A stretch of DNA of 60,000 bases from Takakia lepidozioides (Eukaryota > Streptophyta > Takakiopsida > Takakiales > Takakiaceae): NCBI GenBank assembly GCA_030704615.1, contig CM060734.1:47262042-47322041 (forward strand), in the 5' to 3' direction. The notes under the pieces are model-generated. The model saw only the letters and a program-made list of their open reading frames with translations, was not told where the DNA came from and did no database searches. Each line of letters starts with the position of its first letter. Position 1 is the first letter of the stretch. This document shows, piece after piece, positions 37,182 to 46,790 of this stretch. The translations under genes were made by a program, and so were the position numbers.

Positions 37182-40100
37182 TATTCCCTCTCTGAAGGTC
37201 CCGCTTCCAATAATAGCAGTTCTCTGTGCTGTTGTGCCCCTTCCTGCACAAGAGCTTGGGAAACATTATCATGCGGTTTCCATGAAGCCAGTGGATCCGC
37301 CACTACAGTCTTTCCCCGCCTCGGTCTCTTAGTCTGGGGTTGTCCTGCCAGTCCACCCTCACTGTGTGAAGAGTCTTGCTCTTCCATTGCAGTGGTTTCA
37401 ATCTCAAACACTCCCATCTCCTTTCTTTCTCGAGCATCAAGTATGCCAGAATCAAGAATTATTTGAGCAATGATTGGGCCAGACACTATGATAGGAGATT
37501 TTGCGGCAGTGCCCTGTAATCTTTTCATCTCCTCTACCAGTGCGTTGTACATTATGTCCGCCCATTCTACCTCTTCTCCTCTCAGGGCTTTGAGTATTTC
37601 CTCTGTGAAGGATCTGCTCAAATACTGTTGGTTCTGTTTCATGGCAAACAGAACGTTCAATACCTGGCCTACCTCCCTTAGCCCTGGGTACACGGCCTTG
37701 GTACAAGCATAACCCTGAGTTTTAAAGAAACTCCCTTCTTGGAATAAGTCCCCTATTTGCAGTCTTGCCCTGTGCTCCTCCACATGCACCTGACCTGCTG
37801 GCAATCGAAACAATTGCTGTAGGTATAGGGGAGTAATTTCTAATTCAACTCCCTTCACCGTTGTTGCTCCTGTCCTAGGCTCAAAGTTCTGCAAGAATTG
37901 TAACATGTACTGTCTATGGTGCAATGTCCAATCTTTGCTTTGCAATCCTTCCAATCGCAGCTCCTTCAGTAACTTTACCGCCTGTGGAGTAGCAATCGTT
38001 TGTTTCTGCAGGATTGTGGTGCTCTTCACCCTGATTTCTTCCATTCCTCTCACTCTCTTCATTCTAGACCCACAGAAATGTTTTGGCTGTAACAATTGAA
38101 GAAATGCCTGCAGGGCACAAAGCATAAACATATGGTTGCCACAAAAAGCTATGGGTAATTTCTTGTAAGCCTGCGGGGCTTGCAAGCATCGATCAAGAGA
38201 AAAGATCCACTCTGTTCTTTCGTCCCTATGCCACTGCGTAAGTAATATTGCGAGCATATAGTCTGTTAGTTCCTCCATAGCTTCAAAGCTATAGCATTGA
38301 TGGTTTGTCCCGTCGAGACGCCCGTTACTTAAAACGACGCCGACTCTTGCGCTTAAATTCCCTCCAATTTCTTGATCCCTTTTCTGGCTTTCGATTGGCT
38401 GTAATCGCTGTGACTGGATTTTAGATTTAATTTTCTTTAGTGGACTTTCCCTGCTAGACTGTCCACTAGGATCACACATGTGACAAGAATTCCGCTTTTC
38501 TGTACTTGCTGTTTGTTCTGTTGCCCTTTTTCCGTATTCATTAATGGGCCCGCCATTCATCCGAATTGACGTGTTAAGTAGGTACTTTGACGGCCATTCT
38601 TGTCCTCTTTCTTGATGACACATGTTCTTGCACTTCCTTCTCAGCTGTGTGTCGCGCCCTGACTTCCACGTGTCCATTTCTAAACTGGCTTCCGTCCTTT
38701 CTTCCGCCGGCCATTTCCCTGAAGTTATCATGCGTCCACCTGTCACTGATTCTATGGATTGCGTAACCCTAGTAGGCTGTGTTGAGCTGTGACAGGCTGT
38801 GTCATACTGTGGTACGCTGTGGTAGGCTGTGATGCACTGTGGTAAGCTGTGATAGGCTGTGACACGCTGTGGTAGGTTGTGATAGGCTGTGTTGCGCCGT
38901 GCTAGGCTGTGATAGGTTGTGTCGCGCCTTGATGGGCTGTGATAGGCTGTGTCGCGCCTTGATGGGCTGTGATAGGTTGTGTCGCACCTTGATAAGCTGT
39001 GATAGGCTGTGTTGCACTGTGGTAAGTTGTGATAGGCTGTGACTGGCTGTATTAGGCTGTGATAGGCTGTATTGCGCCATGCTGGGCTGTGATAGGCTGT
39101 GTCGCTCTTGTTCTGCCCGCCCTGGTCATATATGCTCGGCTTAGCGACAAGTGCTCCATACTCCGTTGGTATCACTGGCGCAGCCCGTGACTGCTTTTGC
39201 GTTTCAACATGCAAATCATGCTGCAATGGTTTGTCATGGATACCACTGTACCCCTTCAACTTTATGGTTTGTAACATGGTGGTGTTGTTATCATACATCT
39301 TCTGTATGACGTAAGGTCCTTTCCATGGTGATTTAAGCTTATAAGTTTTAATCTTTCCCTTCTTCTGCAACCAGAGAACCAAATCTCCCGTCTTAAAAGT
39401 CTTTAACTTGCCTTCATCAAACTGTTCCTTCCTCTTCATCTGAATTCTGGTCATATTATCAGCTGCATCAGCACGTACTTCTTCCACATGGTATAATTCA
39501 TGTTTCTTGACCTTAATTGAATCTTGCAATTCCATTCTCTTTCCCCATTCCGTTCTCATGGTAGGTAACAGGAATTCCACTGGAAGTAAAGCTTCCATAC
39601 CATAAACTAATTGGAATGGTGTATACTTAGTGGTGACTTTATATGAAGTCCTGTATGACCACAAAGCTGTCAGCAGCTTTGTATCCCAATCCGTTCTGTT
39701 TGCATTGACTATCTTAGCCAAGATAGTACATAGTATTTTGTTGGTAGCCTCTGCCTGTCCATTACCATGTGGGTAATATGTTGTACTCTTCTTATGCACA
39801 ATCATGAACTCTTTAGTCAATAATTCAATGGTCTCATTAATGAAGTGACTTCCCTGATCACTGATAAATTCCAAGGGACAGCCAAATCGTGTAAGTATGT
39901 TCTCATACAGGAACCTTGCTGTGGACTTGGCTGTGTTGTCCCTCAAAGCTTTAGCTTCCACCCACTTCGTAGTATAATCAGTGGCTGTAATTATGTACCT
40001 ATTCTGTGTATTCTTGGCTGGTGGGTTAATTGGTCCAACAAAGTCTAGTCCCCATTTCTGAAATGGTTCCGTAGGCATTGTAGGATGCAAAGCCATCTTC

Positions 40101-41920
40101 CCAGATCTCTGCAAAGGTCCTAGCCTCTGACATTCATCACAACTCTGACAATACTTGTGTACATCTTTGAACAAAGTAGGCCACCAGTAACCTGCATGTA
40201 GTATCTTCCTACTGGTAGTCTCTTCTCCAAAATGACCTCCTGCCACTCCTTTATGAACTTCCTCCAAAACTTTATTAACTTCATGGTGGTATAAGCATCG
40301 CTTCAGCACTCCATCTGGTCCTAGCTTATACATTCTGCTCCCTACCATAGTGTAAGGTAGAGCCTTGATAGCAATTCTCTTTCTCTGCTCCTTTCCATAA
40401 CTTGGTGGGCACTGACCATGAGCAAGGTAGTATCTGATTGGCCACTGCCAATCTAACCAGTCATCTGCACTTCCTTGCACCTCCACTGCAAATAGACTCG
40501 CATCTGGTAATTGATCATCTACTCCCGTGGCTGGTTCTCCTGTTGATAACCGTGACAAGTGATCCGCCACAAGATGCAGCCTCTCAGGCTTGTAAACAAC
40601 CTCGAACTCAAACTCGTGCAAGATTATCAACCATCTTGCTATTCTTCCGCTTATCAGAGGTTTGTTTACCAGGTATATCAGAGCCTTGTGATCCACATAG
40701 AACATAAACTTCTTGCCCAACAGGTAATGCCTGAATTTCTTCACTGCATAGATCATTGCCAGTGCTTCTCTTTCAGTTGTGCTATAGTTCCTTTCAGCAC
40801 TGTTCATCAACCTGCTAGCATAGTACACATGTGAATCTATATTTCCTGTAATATTCTGGGCTAACACCGCTCCCAACGCTTCTCTTGAGGCATCACAGTG
40901 AACATGAAATACTACATGCCAGTGAGGGTTAATCAGCACAGGTGTAGTTGTTACTGACAATGTAAGTTCCTCAAAAGCCTGTTGACATTCAGCTGTCCAT
41001 GCAAACACTGCATCTTTCTTCAGAAGCTTGCTCAATGGTGCTGCTAGTTGTGCATACCTTTTGACAAATCTTCTGTAATAACTGGTTTGCCCAAGGAATC
41101 TCCTTAGACTCTTAACATTTGTTGGTGGTGGAGAGGCTTTAATGGCCTCTGTCTTCCTGGGATCCACAAGAAGTCCCCTCTTACACACAATGTGTCCCAG
41201 AAGCACGCCTGAGTTCACACAGAAAGTACATTTCTCTGGATTCAGGCCCAGACCTCTCATCCTGCATCTGGCCAGACATAACTCCAATTTATGCAAGTGC
41301 TCATTCTTAGAGCTGTACACACTGAAATCATCCAAGAACACCTGCATGAAATCATCCAGATACTCATGAAAAGATTCACTTATCACTCTCTGAAAGGTTG
41401 CTGGTGCATTACAAAGTCCAAAGGGCATGACTTTGTATGCATAAGCACCCCAGTCTGTGATGAAAGCTGTCTTTCCTTGGTCTTCTTCTGCCACTTGCAC
41501 TTGATTATAACCACTGAAGCCATCCATGAATGAGTACATCTCATGGCCTGCCACAGTGTCCAATACTGCTTCTGTGAATGGCAAAGGGAAAGGATCTTTC
41601 TTCGTACAAGCATTCAACTTCTTGTAGTTCACACAAACTCTTAGTTTACCATTCTTCTTGGGAACTATTACAATGGGTGACAACCAAGTTGTATACTCTA
41701 TTGGGTATATAAACTTAGCCTCAACCAACTTCTTGATCTCTTCTCCAACCTTCTGTGCGTAGTTGGGATTCATTCTGTACCTTGCCTGCTTGATTGGTAC
41801 TGACCCTGGTTCCAGTTCAATCTTATGCTGACAGATTTCAGGTGGTATCCCTTTTAGATCCTCATAGCTCCAAGCAAATACATCTCCTGTATTTGATGAA
41901 CAAACTCTTAGCTTCTTCAA
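37181..41920 (-). CDS. reverse transcriptase-RNase H-integrase polyprotein with 3' extension
   Basis: 1,579 codons. Reverse transcriptase covers residues about 45-250, with YSFMDGFSGYNQV, MPFGLCNAPATFQ and the catalytic FLDD box at 195-198 (a variant of YxDD). RNase H runs about 335-455 (DAS at 343, YVDHKAL near 409, ADHLSRL near 452). The integrase zinc-finger region (HHEVNK..., CQSCDEC) leads into the core with D648, D688 and E724, a DD35E spacing. After about residue 935 the frame runs through translated CTGTG-type repeats (TAYHSL...). It continues with a further ~500 residues that include ITPLYLQQLFRLPAG and a helical segment. That last part loosely recalls the plant transposon-associated domains found in gypsy elements. 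The upstream linker is frameshifted (see 41,921-42,096). Confidence 0.93.
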   Translation of the reverse strand: MKKLRVCSSNTGDVFAWSYEDLKGIPPEICQHKIELEPGSVPIKQARYRMNPNYAQKVGEEIKKLVEAKFIYPIEYTTWLSPIVIVPKKNGKLRVCVNYKKLNACTKKDPFPLPFTEAVLDTVAGHEMYSFMDGFSGYNQVQVAEEDQGKTAFITDWGAYAYKVMPFGLCNAPATFQRVISESFHEYLDDFMQVFLDDFSVYSSKNEHLHKLELCLARCRMRGLGLNPEKCTFCVNSGVLLGHIVCKRGLLVDPRKTEAIKASPPPTNVKSLRRFLGQTSYYRRFVKRYAQLAAPLSKLLKKDAVFAWTAECQQAFEELTLSVTTTPVLINPHWHVVFHVHCDASREALGAVLAQNITGNIDSHVYYASRLMNSAERNYSTTEREALAMIYAVKKFRHYLLGKKFMFYVDHKALIYLVNKPLISGRIARWLIILHEFEFEVVYKPERLHLVADHLSRLSTGEPATGVDDQLPDASLFAVEVQGSADDWLDWQWPIRYYLAHGQCPPSYGKEQRKRIAIKALPYTMVGSRMYKLGPDGVLKRCLYHHEVNKVLEEVHKGVAGGHFGEETTSRKILHAGYWWPTLFKDVHKYCQSCDECQRLGPLQRSGKMALHPTMPTEPFQKWGLDFVGPINPPAKNTQNRYIITATDYTTKWVEAKALRDNTAKSTARFLYENILTRFGCPLEFISDQGSHFINETIELLTKEFMIVHKKSTTYYPHGNGQAEATNKILCTILAKIVNANRTDWDTKLLTALWSYRTSYKVTTKYTPFQLVYGMEALLPVEFLLPTMRTEWGKRMELQDSIKVKKHELYHVEEVRADAADNMTRIQMKRKEQFDEGKLKTFKTGDLVLWLQKKGKIKTYKLKSPWKGPYVIQKMYDNNTTMLQTIKLKGYSGIHDKPLQHDLHVETQKQSRAAPVIPTEYGALVAKPSIYDQGGQNKSDTAYHSPAWRNTAYHSLIQPVTAYHNLPQCNTAYHSLSRCDTTYHSPSRRDTAYHSPSRRDTTYHSLARRNTAYHNLPQRVTAYHSLPQCITAYHSVPQYDTACHSSTQPTRVTQSIESVTGGRMITSGKWPAEERTEASLEMDTWKSGRDTQLRRKCKNMCHQERGQEWPSKYLLNTSIRMNGGPINEYGKRATEQTASTEKRNSCHMCDPSGQSSRESPLKKIKSKIQSQRLQPIESQKRDQEIGGNLSARVGVVLSNGRLDGTNHQCYSFEAMEELTDYMLAILLTQWHRDERTEWIFSLDRCLQAPQAYKKLPIAFCGNHMFMLCALQAFLQLLQPKHFCGSRMKRVRGMEEIRVKSTTILQKQTIATPQAVKLLKELRLEGLQSKDWTLHHRQYMLQFLQNFEPRTGATTVKGVELEITPLYLQQLFRLPAGQVHVEEHRARLQIGDLFQEGSFFKTQGYACTKAVYPGLREVGQVLNVLFAMKQNQQYLSRSFTEEILKALRGEEVEWADIMYNALVEEMKRLQGTAAKSPIIVSGPIIAQIILDSGILDARERKEMGVFEIETTAMEEQDSSHSEGGLAGQPQTKRPRRGKTVVADPLASWKPHDNVSQALVQEGAQQHRELLLLEAGPSERE
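38775..39110. repeat. internal GGCTGTGATA repeats in pol
   Basis: About 30 imperfect units of GGCTGTGATA/GGCTGTGTCGC type. They translate on the minus strand as TAYHSL/TTYHSP-like repeats without breaking the frame. The same CTGTG word family fills parts of both LTRs. Confidence 0.85.
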
Positions 41921-42096
41921 AGAATTATGGCTCCAAATCAGCTCCTACCTTCACCATCCTCGGTTCCTCTTTAGTTCCCACATTCACTTCCCTCACTTGC
42001 TCATCAGCTGTGATTGTCCAACCAGTCACCACTTCATCCTGTAAACTCACAGCGGCTGGTTCCTCTAGGATTTCCATTTTTTTTTTTTTTTTTCAT
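41921..42096 (-). pseudogene. frameshifted protease-RT linker
   Basis: The minus strand has an A-run of about 18 (42,079-42,096). The next coherent frame (MEILEEPAAVSLQDEVVTGW..., then RMVKVGADLEP) is one phase off both the protease and pol frames. It has a TAA at about 41,931 and must shift again at about 41,885 to reach GDVFAWSYEDL. Conserved wording on both sides shows the original was one continuous protein. The lesions look like ordinary decay, although slippage on the A-run cannot be excluded. Confidence 0.7.
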
Positions 42097-43213
42097 AGAA
42101 ATGTGATGGGTAACTGCTGGTTTCCTCTTCAATTGGTGTTGCTGACACTACATCACAGCAGATACCTCTTAAACAACTTAGGCTTTCCAGCCGCATCTCT
42201 ACAACTTGCTCCCACTCTGGGTGTGCAACAAACAGGGTAGCTTCCTGCTCCTCATCCAGTCCTCCTCTCCAGTCATACTCTCTGACTCCTCGAGGTCTTC
42301 TCGTAGTCTGTAATCTACTAGATTTCTTTGTGGTAATTTGTATCTCGTGTATCCCATTATGCACGGTTAGTAAGTGAGAATTCCAGTCATGGAATACCCT
42401 GGCCTGTTTCAGCCACGGACGTCCCAATAATAAGGAGTAAGCCTCCATGACTTCATCCATCTTCAACACAGTTACTGTGATCATAAAGATCATCTTCTGT
42501 ATCTGTATCTTAACTCCTCTTATTAATTCTAATGGCTGTACACTTCTTTGATCTGCCATTGTTACTGTAAATGGGGCTGGTTTCATGTTACTTAGACCAA
42601 GCTTCTTCCTTAATTGGTCTGTCATGATATTTACTCCGGAGCCTCCATCTATCAGTACATCAGTTAGTTCTGTGCTTCCAATTCTCAATTGGATTACTAG
42701 CGTAGAATCATCAAAGTCCATGACTGTTTCTCGCCCTTCCGGCTTCACATTATAACTGGTCACCTTGCTGTTCAGGTCTGTGTTTCCTGTCTCCTGGGCA
42801 ATTCGATTGATTGCTTGATACAGCCTGTGTCTACAATAAGGTGCCACAGCCAATAGCTGTCCAATGGTAATCTTTGCTTTGGTCTGGCATATCACTTCAG
42901 CCAAAGTCCCTTCATTACTTTGCATGTCTGCATCTTCTTTCTTCCTTTCATCCTCACTCACTTCTTCTTCTCCATCAGAATCAGAGGAATCTGCCACAGG
43001 AATATCAATACTCTTCTGCATTTCCCTTATGGTATCTGCCACTTCCTTATGCAGTTCCTTCTCATCTCTCCAAGCCTCATCATCTTCAGGCATATCACTG
43101 CCACTTTCATTATCATCATCTTCCTCAACTACTGGAGGTATTAGTTTGGCTTTGCTTCTTGTTACTATCATTGTACTTACTTCTGGTACAACACATGGCC
43201 TCACATGTGGCAC
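42065..43213 (-). CDS. retropepsin-like aspartic protease with acidic N-terminal region
   Basis: A 382-codon frame. The first ~125 residues are acidic and charged (EEDDDNESGSDMPEDDEAW). Then TIGQLLAVAPYCRHRLYQAI resembles the conserved block that often precedes protease in plant gypsy elements. The protease follows: VLIDGGSGVNIM, with a catalytic D-G-G where D-S/T-G is usual, and later LLLGRPWLKQARVFHDW, the normal flap/C-terminal signature. It ends in the A-run (KKKKKK). The upstream end at 43,213 borders the nested element, so the gag C-terminus is probably cut off here. Confidence 0.85.
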   Translation of the reverse strand: MPHVRPCVVPEVSTMIVTRSKAKLIPPVVEEDDDNESGSDMPEDDEAWRDEKELHKEVADTIREMQKSIDIPVADSSDSDGEEEVSEDERKKEDADMQSNEGTLAEVICQTKAKITIGQLLAVAPYCRHRLYQAINRIAQETGNTDLNSKVTSYNVKPEGRETVMDFDDSTLVIQLRIGSTELTDVLIDGGSGVNIMTDQLRKKLGLSNMKPAPFTVTMADQRSVQPLELIRGVKIQIQKMIFMITVTVLKMDEVMEAYSLLLGRPWLKQARVFHDWNSHLLTVHNGIHEIQITTKKSSRLQTTRRPRGVREYDWRGGLDEEQEATLFVAHPEWEQVVEMRLESLSCLRGICCDVVSATPIEEETSSYPSHFYEKKKKKWKS

Positions 43214-43299
43214 GGGTAAGCCTTCACGTGCTCAGTTTGTCCCCTGGCCCGATTGCAATTGCATGCCGCAAGCTATTAACCGCCCGCTTTGTTCCTCAG

Positions 43300-43498
43300 G
43301 TGCTTCAATGTGGGCAGGGACGTTGTCCGACAGGCATGTGTTCGCCTTCGAGCCAGATACTGCCCTCCACAACTCGGAACTTGCAGCGGCTGAACGTCTG
43401 CCGAAAGAGGAAGAGGCATCCTCGGAGGATGAGGAAAAATCCAAGAAGGAGCAGGGGGAGGAAGTTGGGATCGAGGCCGAGGAGCCCCCGGTTTACGA
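43300..43498 (+). pseudogene. MTase-like exon B, copy 2 (inverted segment)
   Basis: It starts after TTCCTCAG and ends GTTTACGA/GTGAGT, the same splice sites as 13,913-14,144. It reads GASMWAGTLSDRHVFAFEPD, then TALHNSELAAAERLP, an acidic Glu/Lys run and EPPVYE. In the intact gene it would follow the LDI.. end of the exon at 44,340-44,611, completing the SAM-binding-like motif. Here it is on the opposite strand, so it cannot be spliced to that exon. Confidence 0.65.
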
Positions 43499-43627
43499 GT
43501 GAGTGGTGGCATTATAAGTTGCCTCCAGATTTCGTGAGGCACCTCCCTCCGCTCTCTTATTTCATTGAAAACCCTTTCTGGTTGTGCTGGTATTGACATT
43601 CTTGAAGTGGATTTGTTCTTACTGTAG

Positions 43628-43960
43628 GATGCCAAGTACTGCCGGAGGGACGTCTACACCGGAGTTCATGGGCAGGAGGAACGTGCCTTTTTTTGCCAGG
43701 GGGGATTTCATGCCTAGTCCAGAAAGGGAGTACATCCTTCCTACTTATGCTGCCCGGCTTGCTTTGGTGTCCATTAGGAGGTGTTCCGAACGTAGTCGTG
43801 TACAACAGATTTTAGACGAGGCAAGCCTCAAAAAATGAAGATGAGGGAGGAGGCAGCAGCTATTAGAGCCCGTCGGGCTTGTAGATTTGTCTTGGATTCT
43901 ACTGAGGAAAGTGGGGGAGAAGACGCAGAAGATTCCCAGGAGGTGAGGTGAACAGTCCCC
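43628..43960 (+). pseudogene. C-terminal exon(s) of the element gene, copy 2 (inverted segment)
   Basis: It begins after CTGTAG and reads MPSTAGGTSTPEF, PFFARGDFMPSPEREYILPT and YAARLALVSIRR. After a phase change near 43,805 it gives MREEAAAIRARRACRFVLDS, TEESGGEDAEDSQEV and a stop. Collinear with 13,308-13,890 of copy 1. The conserved block PFFAR..F..SP has no family name that I know. Confidence 0.55.
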
Positions 43961-44229
43961 CAAGGAGAGGACGGGATTTTTTAGAGGCATAGTGGAACTG
44001 ATGCATCACAGAGCTCGGAGGATGAGGGGGATGAGGGGGATGAGGAAGAAGGTGGGGCAAGTTCCTTGGAGGGTGTAGGAGAGTAGTGCCCATTCTGGCT
44101 ATGACAGTTAGAACACACTTGTATAGACGTGGCTTGCCACAAAATTTGCAATAAAATGTTGCATTTCAAGTCCACTGGTGCCACATTCCAACTTCACATG
44201 ACCCTATTTCCGTGCCTCCTAACCCTATT

Positions 44230-44309
44230 TCCGTGGACTCACAATGGTCTGCTCATGCTTTTTTTTTTTCCGCTCATGCTCATGCCGCTCATGAAATAGC
44301 AGCCCCCAG
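44230..44309 (+). repeat. element terminus of copy 2
   Basis: Clustered CTCATG words and the end GCTCATGAAATAGCAGCCCCC. This is nearly identical to the inverse of the left end of copy 1 (GCTCATGAAATAGTAAACCT). It abuts the end of the MTase-like exon A of the other strand at about 44,360, which marks the rearrangement point. Confidence 0.7.
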
Positions 44310-44339
44310 GGCGAGGACCCAATGGTGAAGAACTATGTT

Positions 44340-44611
44340 ACTATTGTAATCAGCCAGGGGATGTCCAGAATCCGCCCTTGGACATCCGAGCACGTCTCCA
44401 TGAGGGTTTGGATGAAAGCAGGGCTCCGGGTCCGGCTGTACCGCCACGGTTTGCCTGTCTTTGTGTCCTTCGGCATACTGGAGTGGGGCACATAGTTGTA
44501 GAGGACATCGTAGGTTACAGGGTCCACAACGGCATCAACAAGACGACCGTCGTTGCGGAATTTGAACGTAGACCCTCTCTTCACAAAGCAATATGCCTCA
44601 AACACCAATGT
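44340..44611 (-). pseudogene. MTase-like exon A, copy 2
   Basis: It begins after TGTGCAG and reads TLVFEAYCFVKRGSTFKF, GRLVDAVVDPVTYDVLYNYV, KPWRYSRTRSPAFIQTLMET and VQGRILDI. Then it leaves the homology with copy 1 (PWLITIVT, stop) at the rearrangement point. Matching blocks are in 14,267-14,514. The LDI end is the first half of the putative SAM-binding motif. Confidence 0.65.
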
Positions 44612-44699
44612 CTGCACATCCAACAAAGAAGGGATCAACTCCAGGGTCTACTTAACATACACCACAATATGAAGTGAATGCAATAGATTGATAACTTAC

Positions 44700-45821
44700 A
44701 CTTTGGCCCTCTGTTCGCAACCCCTGTGTACTGATGCAGAACCATTTTCTGAGGAGGACCGGGGTGACACTTTTCGGTGTCCACCTTGCCACCGCATTCT
44801 CTGTGGTCTTCCCTCTCGTGGCAAGGACAACCACACATCCACCGTCATCCAGAAGCATCCCCGCCAGCCCAAACCCGGCTTTCCAGTAGTCCTCAGTAAA
44901 CCTGTTCCAGGTGGGCACACCATCCAGGCCCTCCAGCAGCTCCCCATCTGGAATGTCGAGGAGAATCATGTTGCAAGCTCTCTCCACCTCAACCCCCCTC
45001 CCCCCCCCCCCCCGAGTGCTCTTGCAATTCGTGCTCACAGCCGTGAAGAATTCCATCATGGCTTCAAAACCAGGGGTGTCTTTAGGCTCTGTACCGCCAG
45101 CCCTCTTCTTGGCTTTCCCCTTCTGCTCCGCCAGAGACTTGCTGTGTGCCACCTTCTTCACAGCGAGAGCGTCAAGGAAGCTCTCATTGACGCATTGGAT
45201 GATGGTTGGAGGTTCTAGCTTTGGCCTATGCGTAAACGTCACCGCCGTGTAGGCTCGCCCTCAAATGCCAACTTCTTGGCAGAGCCAGTCCCACTCCGAA
45301 CTGACTTGGGAACCCGGACGACCGGTGACTGGGTAGGAGCAATAGCAGTCGCAGGACCTTGAACAAAGTCGTCGTCCGAGTCACTCTCTTGGGTCCCCTC
45401 CTGCGCCTCCTCCGATGCCCCGATGGTTTTCTTCTTTTTGGGTGTTACTGCACTCACCTGTTTCCTTGTCCTTTTCCTTTGGCCTTTACTCTTCTCATGC
45501 AATTTCTCCTGAATTCCTGCCTGAGCAAGCTCTGCCGCTTTCCTGGAGTTCACAAGCGCTTTTGCCTCTTTTGCACCCAACGGAGGCAGCGGAGCCCGGT
45601 TTCGTCGGAATTCAGCATCCAGCTTCAATTGAAACTCGGATGGGTCGAGCGAGCTGGGCGGAAGGTCCACATACCAAGGGCAATCACGCGAATGTTCCAG
45701 ATGCCACTCCTTCACAATATCGTCAGTGTACATGGAGTCAGCCCCAGGGTTCCTCCATGCCAGGAAGAATGGTGGCTCGAAAGACAGATGACCTTTCTCC
45801 AAAATGGAGAACTTGCAGTAC
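44700..45821 (-). pseudogene. MTase-like domain with motif-IV-like segment, copy 2
   Basis: The exon begins after GAATGCAG (45,822) and ends at CAAAGT/GTAAGT. First comes a basic linker (KGQRKRTRKQVSAVTPKKKK) and an acidic run (TQESDSDDDFVQG). A phase change near 45,240 leads to a second frame with a Rossmann-like segment: VEVERACNMILLDIPDGELL, then FTEDYWKAGFGLAGMLLDDG and GCVVVLATRG. This arrangement (hydrophobic strand, D-x-P-x, helix, LxxGG, hydrophobic strand) matches motifs IV-V of amino-methyltransferases. The catalytic DPPY/W is DIPD here, at 44,943-44,957. A 14-base C-run at 45,001-45,014 lies just upstream and may hide another frameshift. The family call is by motif order only. Confidence 0.6.
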
Positions 45822-46054
45822 CTGCATTCATGAAAAACACAATGAGGTCCCTGAAATGCATATTCGGCACCATTTTCCCAGGTTGGGGCGGATGTGAGTG
45901 GGCCTAGAAATGGAAAAATGGCGCCGAATTTCGGTTTTCGGTGACTGCCACCCTAGGGACTTAGCCATCTTGGGAGCCCTGAACTGGAAATTCGGCGCCA
46001 TTTTTCCCGGTTTGGCCCGAAGATGGCTAAGTCCCAGAACCGCAATAGGGCCTA

Positions 46055-46700
46055 GAACTGGAAAAATGGCGCCGAATTTCTAGTTCAGGGCCAGCCACCC
46101 TAGGGACTTAGCCCGAAAATGGCCAAGTCCCTGAACGGCAATAGGGCCTAGAACTGGAAAATGGCGCCGAATTTCCAGTTCGGGGCCAGCCACCCTAGGG
46201 ACTTAGCCCGAAAATGGCCAAGTCCCTGAACGGCAATAGGGCCTAGAACTGGAAAATGGCGCCGAATTTCCAGTTCGGGGCCAGCCACCCTAGGGACTTA
46301 GCCCGAAAATGGCCAAGTCCCTGAACGGCAATAGGGCCTAGAACTGGAAAATGGCGCCGAATTTCCAGTTCGGGGCCAGCCACCCTAGGGACTTAGCCCG
46401 AAAATGGCCAAGTCCCTGAACGGCAATAGGGCCTAGAACTGGAAAATGGCGCCGAATTTCCAGTTCGGGGCCAGCCACCCTAGGGACTTAGCCCGAAAAT
46501 GGCCAAGTCCCTGAACGGCAATAGGGCCTAGAACTGGAAAATGGCGCCGAATTTCCAGTTCGGGGCCAGCCACCCTAGGGACTTAGCCCGAAAATGGCCA
46601 AGTCCCTGAACGGCAATAGGGCCTGGAACTGGAAAATGACGCCGAATTTCCAGTTCAGGGCCAGCCACCCTAGGGACTTAGCCATTTTCGGAGCCCTGAC
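46055..46700. repeat. 95-bp tandem repeat array in an intron
   Basis: At least six units start at 46,055, 46,151, 46,246, 46,341, 46,436 and 46,531, with a seventh, slightly changed one at 46,626. Spacing is 95 bp (96 for the first). Internal units are identical by eye. Each holds the inverted repeat GAACTGGAAA...TTTCCAGTTC centred on GGCGCC and the words CCCTAGGGACTTAGCC and GGCCAAGTCCC. Flanks from 45,910 and up to 46,720 carry degenerate copies. It lies between exons 44,700-45,821 and 46,791-47,034. Confidence 0.93.
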
Positions 46701-46790
46701 TGGAAATTCGGCGCCATTTTCCCTAACACCACATGAGGCTTCTAACATCCTGAAATGCAAGGACTTGAAAGAAAGACAGCGCGTATGTAC

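Noticed and set aside
42864-43596. Plus-strand frames of 212-240 codons across 43.2 kb
   Set aside because: Their first half is the reverse of the protease frame. Only the part from the splice acceptor at 43,299 is supported, as exon B.
46055-46700. CRISPR-like regular spacing
   Set aside because: The units are contiguous 95-bp tandem copies without unique spacers, in a plant intron with no cas-like genes.
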